From an uncultured Clostridia bacterium (GTDB taxonomy: Bacteria > Bacillota > Clostridia > TANB77 > CAG-508): 5,292 nucleotides of DNA. Made by a program: the position numbers and the translations under genes. This document shows, piece by piece, positions 4,695 through 5,292 of this stretch (positions within the stretch are counted from its first letter, which is position 1; every line of letters starts with the position of its first letter). The stretch spans positions 1 through 5,292 of the forward strand of contig CAKPJM010000063.1 in the NCBI GenBank assembly GCA_934162625.1. The letters are read 5' to 3'. The notes below the pieces were generated by a model. It had not been told where the DNA came from. It made no database searches and saw only the letters and a program-made list of their open reading frames with translations.

Positions 4695-5292
4695 TTAATA
4701 TTTAGGTATTTTAGAATATATATGTAACTCAAAATTAGTAGGGTCTGCATCTTTTTTTATAGCTTTTTCTGTTTTTAAATATGTAACTTTTGCAATAATA
4801 CTTTTTAGTAAAATATTTTTATCTTCAGCAGATTCTAACTTATAATATAAATCTATAACATTTTCTAATTTAGGTATCATAATTTCTTTCTGCTGTTTCG
4901 ACTCATTATTTTTACTTAAAAGTTCGGTATATTCATTTTCTAAATTTTGAATATTATTTTTTATAGATTTAGAACGATTTATAAATTCATCTTTGCTATA
5001 AATACCATTTTCTAAAAAGTCATATATTTTATTAAGTTTAGCATTTTCTTTTTCTAATTCTTTTTTTGTAGCTGTGATGGATTGTTCTATTATCTTGTTA
5101 TTATCTGTACTTGAATTATCTTTTATTTCATAATTTACTTTGTAATTTTCAAGCCAAATTTTTAATGCTTCAATTATTTTATTTTCTACAATATAAAGTT
5201 TAGAACTTACATTATCACATTTTGAATTAGAACATATAAGGGTATCAGGTTTGTCTGCTTTTGTGTAAGGTCTTCTTTGCATAGGTTTACCA
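4695..5292 (-). CDS. large serine recombinase (site-specific integrase/excisionase), C-terminal part
   Basis: About 198 C-terminal residues of a large serine recombinase; the frame is open to the window edge, so the catalytic serine domain and recombinase domain lie outside. The visible part starts GKPMQRRP, the tail of the first CxxCG-type knuckle of the recombinase zinc beta-ribbon. Counting from the M in that motif, the second cysteine pair is C17-x4-C22 in LICSNSKCDNVSS. Next comes VENKIIEALKIWL (32-44), then a lysine/glutamate-rich coiled coil (about 63-125) containing the family-typical FLENGIYSKDEFINR (89-103). A beta-rich tail follows, ending HIYSKIPKY. The ATG at 5280-5282 is internal, not the start. 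Such enzymes integrate and excise phages, conjugative transposons and skin-like elements through attP/attB recombination; the coiled coil controls synapsis and directionality. The gene reads toward the junction in cotJC, consistent with this being the element's integrase. Family confidence is high; specificity is inferred. Confidence 0.92.
   Translation of the reverse strand, partial: GKPMQRRPYTKADKPDTLICSNSKCDNVSSKLYIVENKIIEALKIWLENYKVNYEIKDNSSTDNNKIIEQSITATKKELEKENAKLNKIYDFLENGIYSKDEFINRSKSIKNNIQNLENEYTELLSKNNESKQQKEIMIPKLENVIDLYYKLESAEDKNILLKSIIAKVTYLKTEKAIKKDADPTNFELHIYSKIPKY

Larger units (their letters stand above)
3999..5292. mobile_element. one end of a large-serine-recombinase mobile element inserted in cotJC
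   Basis: From about 3999 the sequence stops matching cotJC and carries - strand genes: a 187-aa helix-turn-helix protein and the C-terminal part of a large serine recombinase. The recombinase lies close to the element end, as is usual for integrases of prophages, conjugative transposons and skin-like elements. The rest of the element and the far att junction with the 3' part of cotJC are outside the window. Its class cannot be decided here. The boundary near 3999 is inferred from loss of CotJC homology. Confidence 0.75.

Noticed and set aside
5280..5282. ATG on the - strand as the start of a 195-aa recombinase
   Set aside because: It lies within the zinc-ribbon motif (GKPMQRRP) and the frame continues past the window edge.
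1..5292. tRNA, rRNA, CRISPR array or riboswitch
   Set aside because: No cloverleaf-like segments, spaced direct repeats or recognisable aptamer in the short intergenic gaps, all under 140 nt.

Overview
The window comes from an AT-rich, spore-forming member of the Clostridia. The evidence is strong A/T bias at third codon positions, purine-rich Shine-Dalgarno sites, a cotJ-type spore-coat operon and a large serine recombinase of the kind common in clostridial mobile elements. I cannot name a genus from this sequence alone.

Layout on the + strand: the 3' part of an alpha-glucan (glycogen) phosphorylase gene (1-1505, start outside the window) is followed after 66 nt by pyruvate kinase (1572-3014). 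A strong intergenic hairpin lies between them (1510-1545), and a convincing intrinsic terminator ends the unit (3061-3090). Both genes serve carbon and energy metabolism: glycogen mobilisation, and the last ATP-yielding step of glycolysis. Next comes a tightly coupled spore-coat operon cotJA-cotJB-cotJC, with overlapping stop and start codons (ATGA, then TAATG) and a candidate mother-cell sporulation promoter upstream.

The third coat gene, cotJC (a manganese-catalase-like coat protein), is cut off after 68 codons. The break falls just after the conserved GTEE, inside the E-x-x-H metal-binding motif. What follows reads on the - strand. It consists of a short stretch with a quasi-palindrome and a long inverted repeat, an uncharacterised 187-aa protein with an N-terminal helix-turn-helix (4068-4631), and the C-terminal part of a large serine recombinase (4695 to beyond the window edge).

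My interpretation is that a recombinase-borne mobile element has integrated site-specifically into cotJC. The window holds one end of it: the att junction, a possible accessory or directionality gene, and the recombinase. This arrangement parallels known sporulation-gene-interrupting elements (skin in sigK, SPbeta in spsM), which excise in the mother cell and restore the gene. Whether this one excises cannot be told from the window. The rest of cotJC, the other att site and the element's cargo lie outside it.
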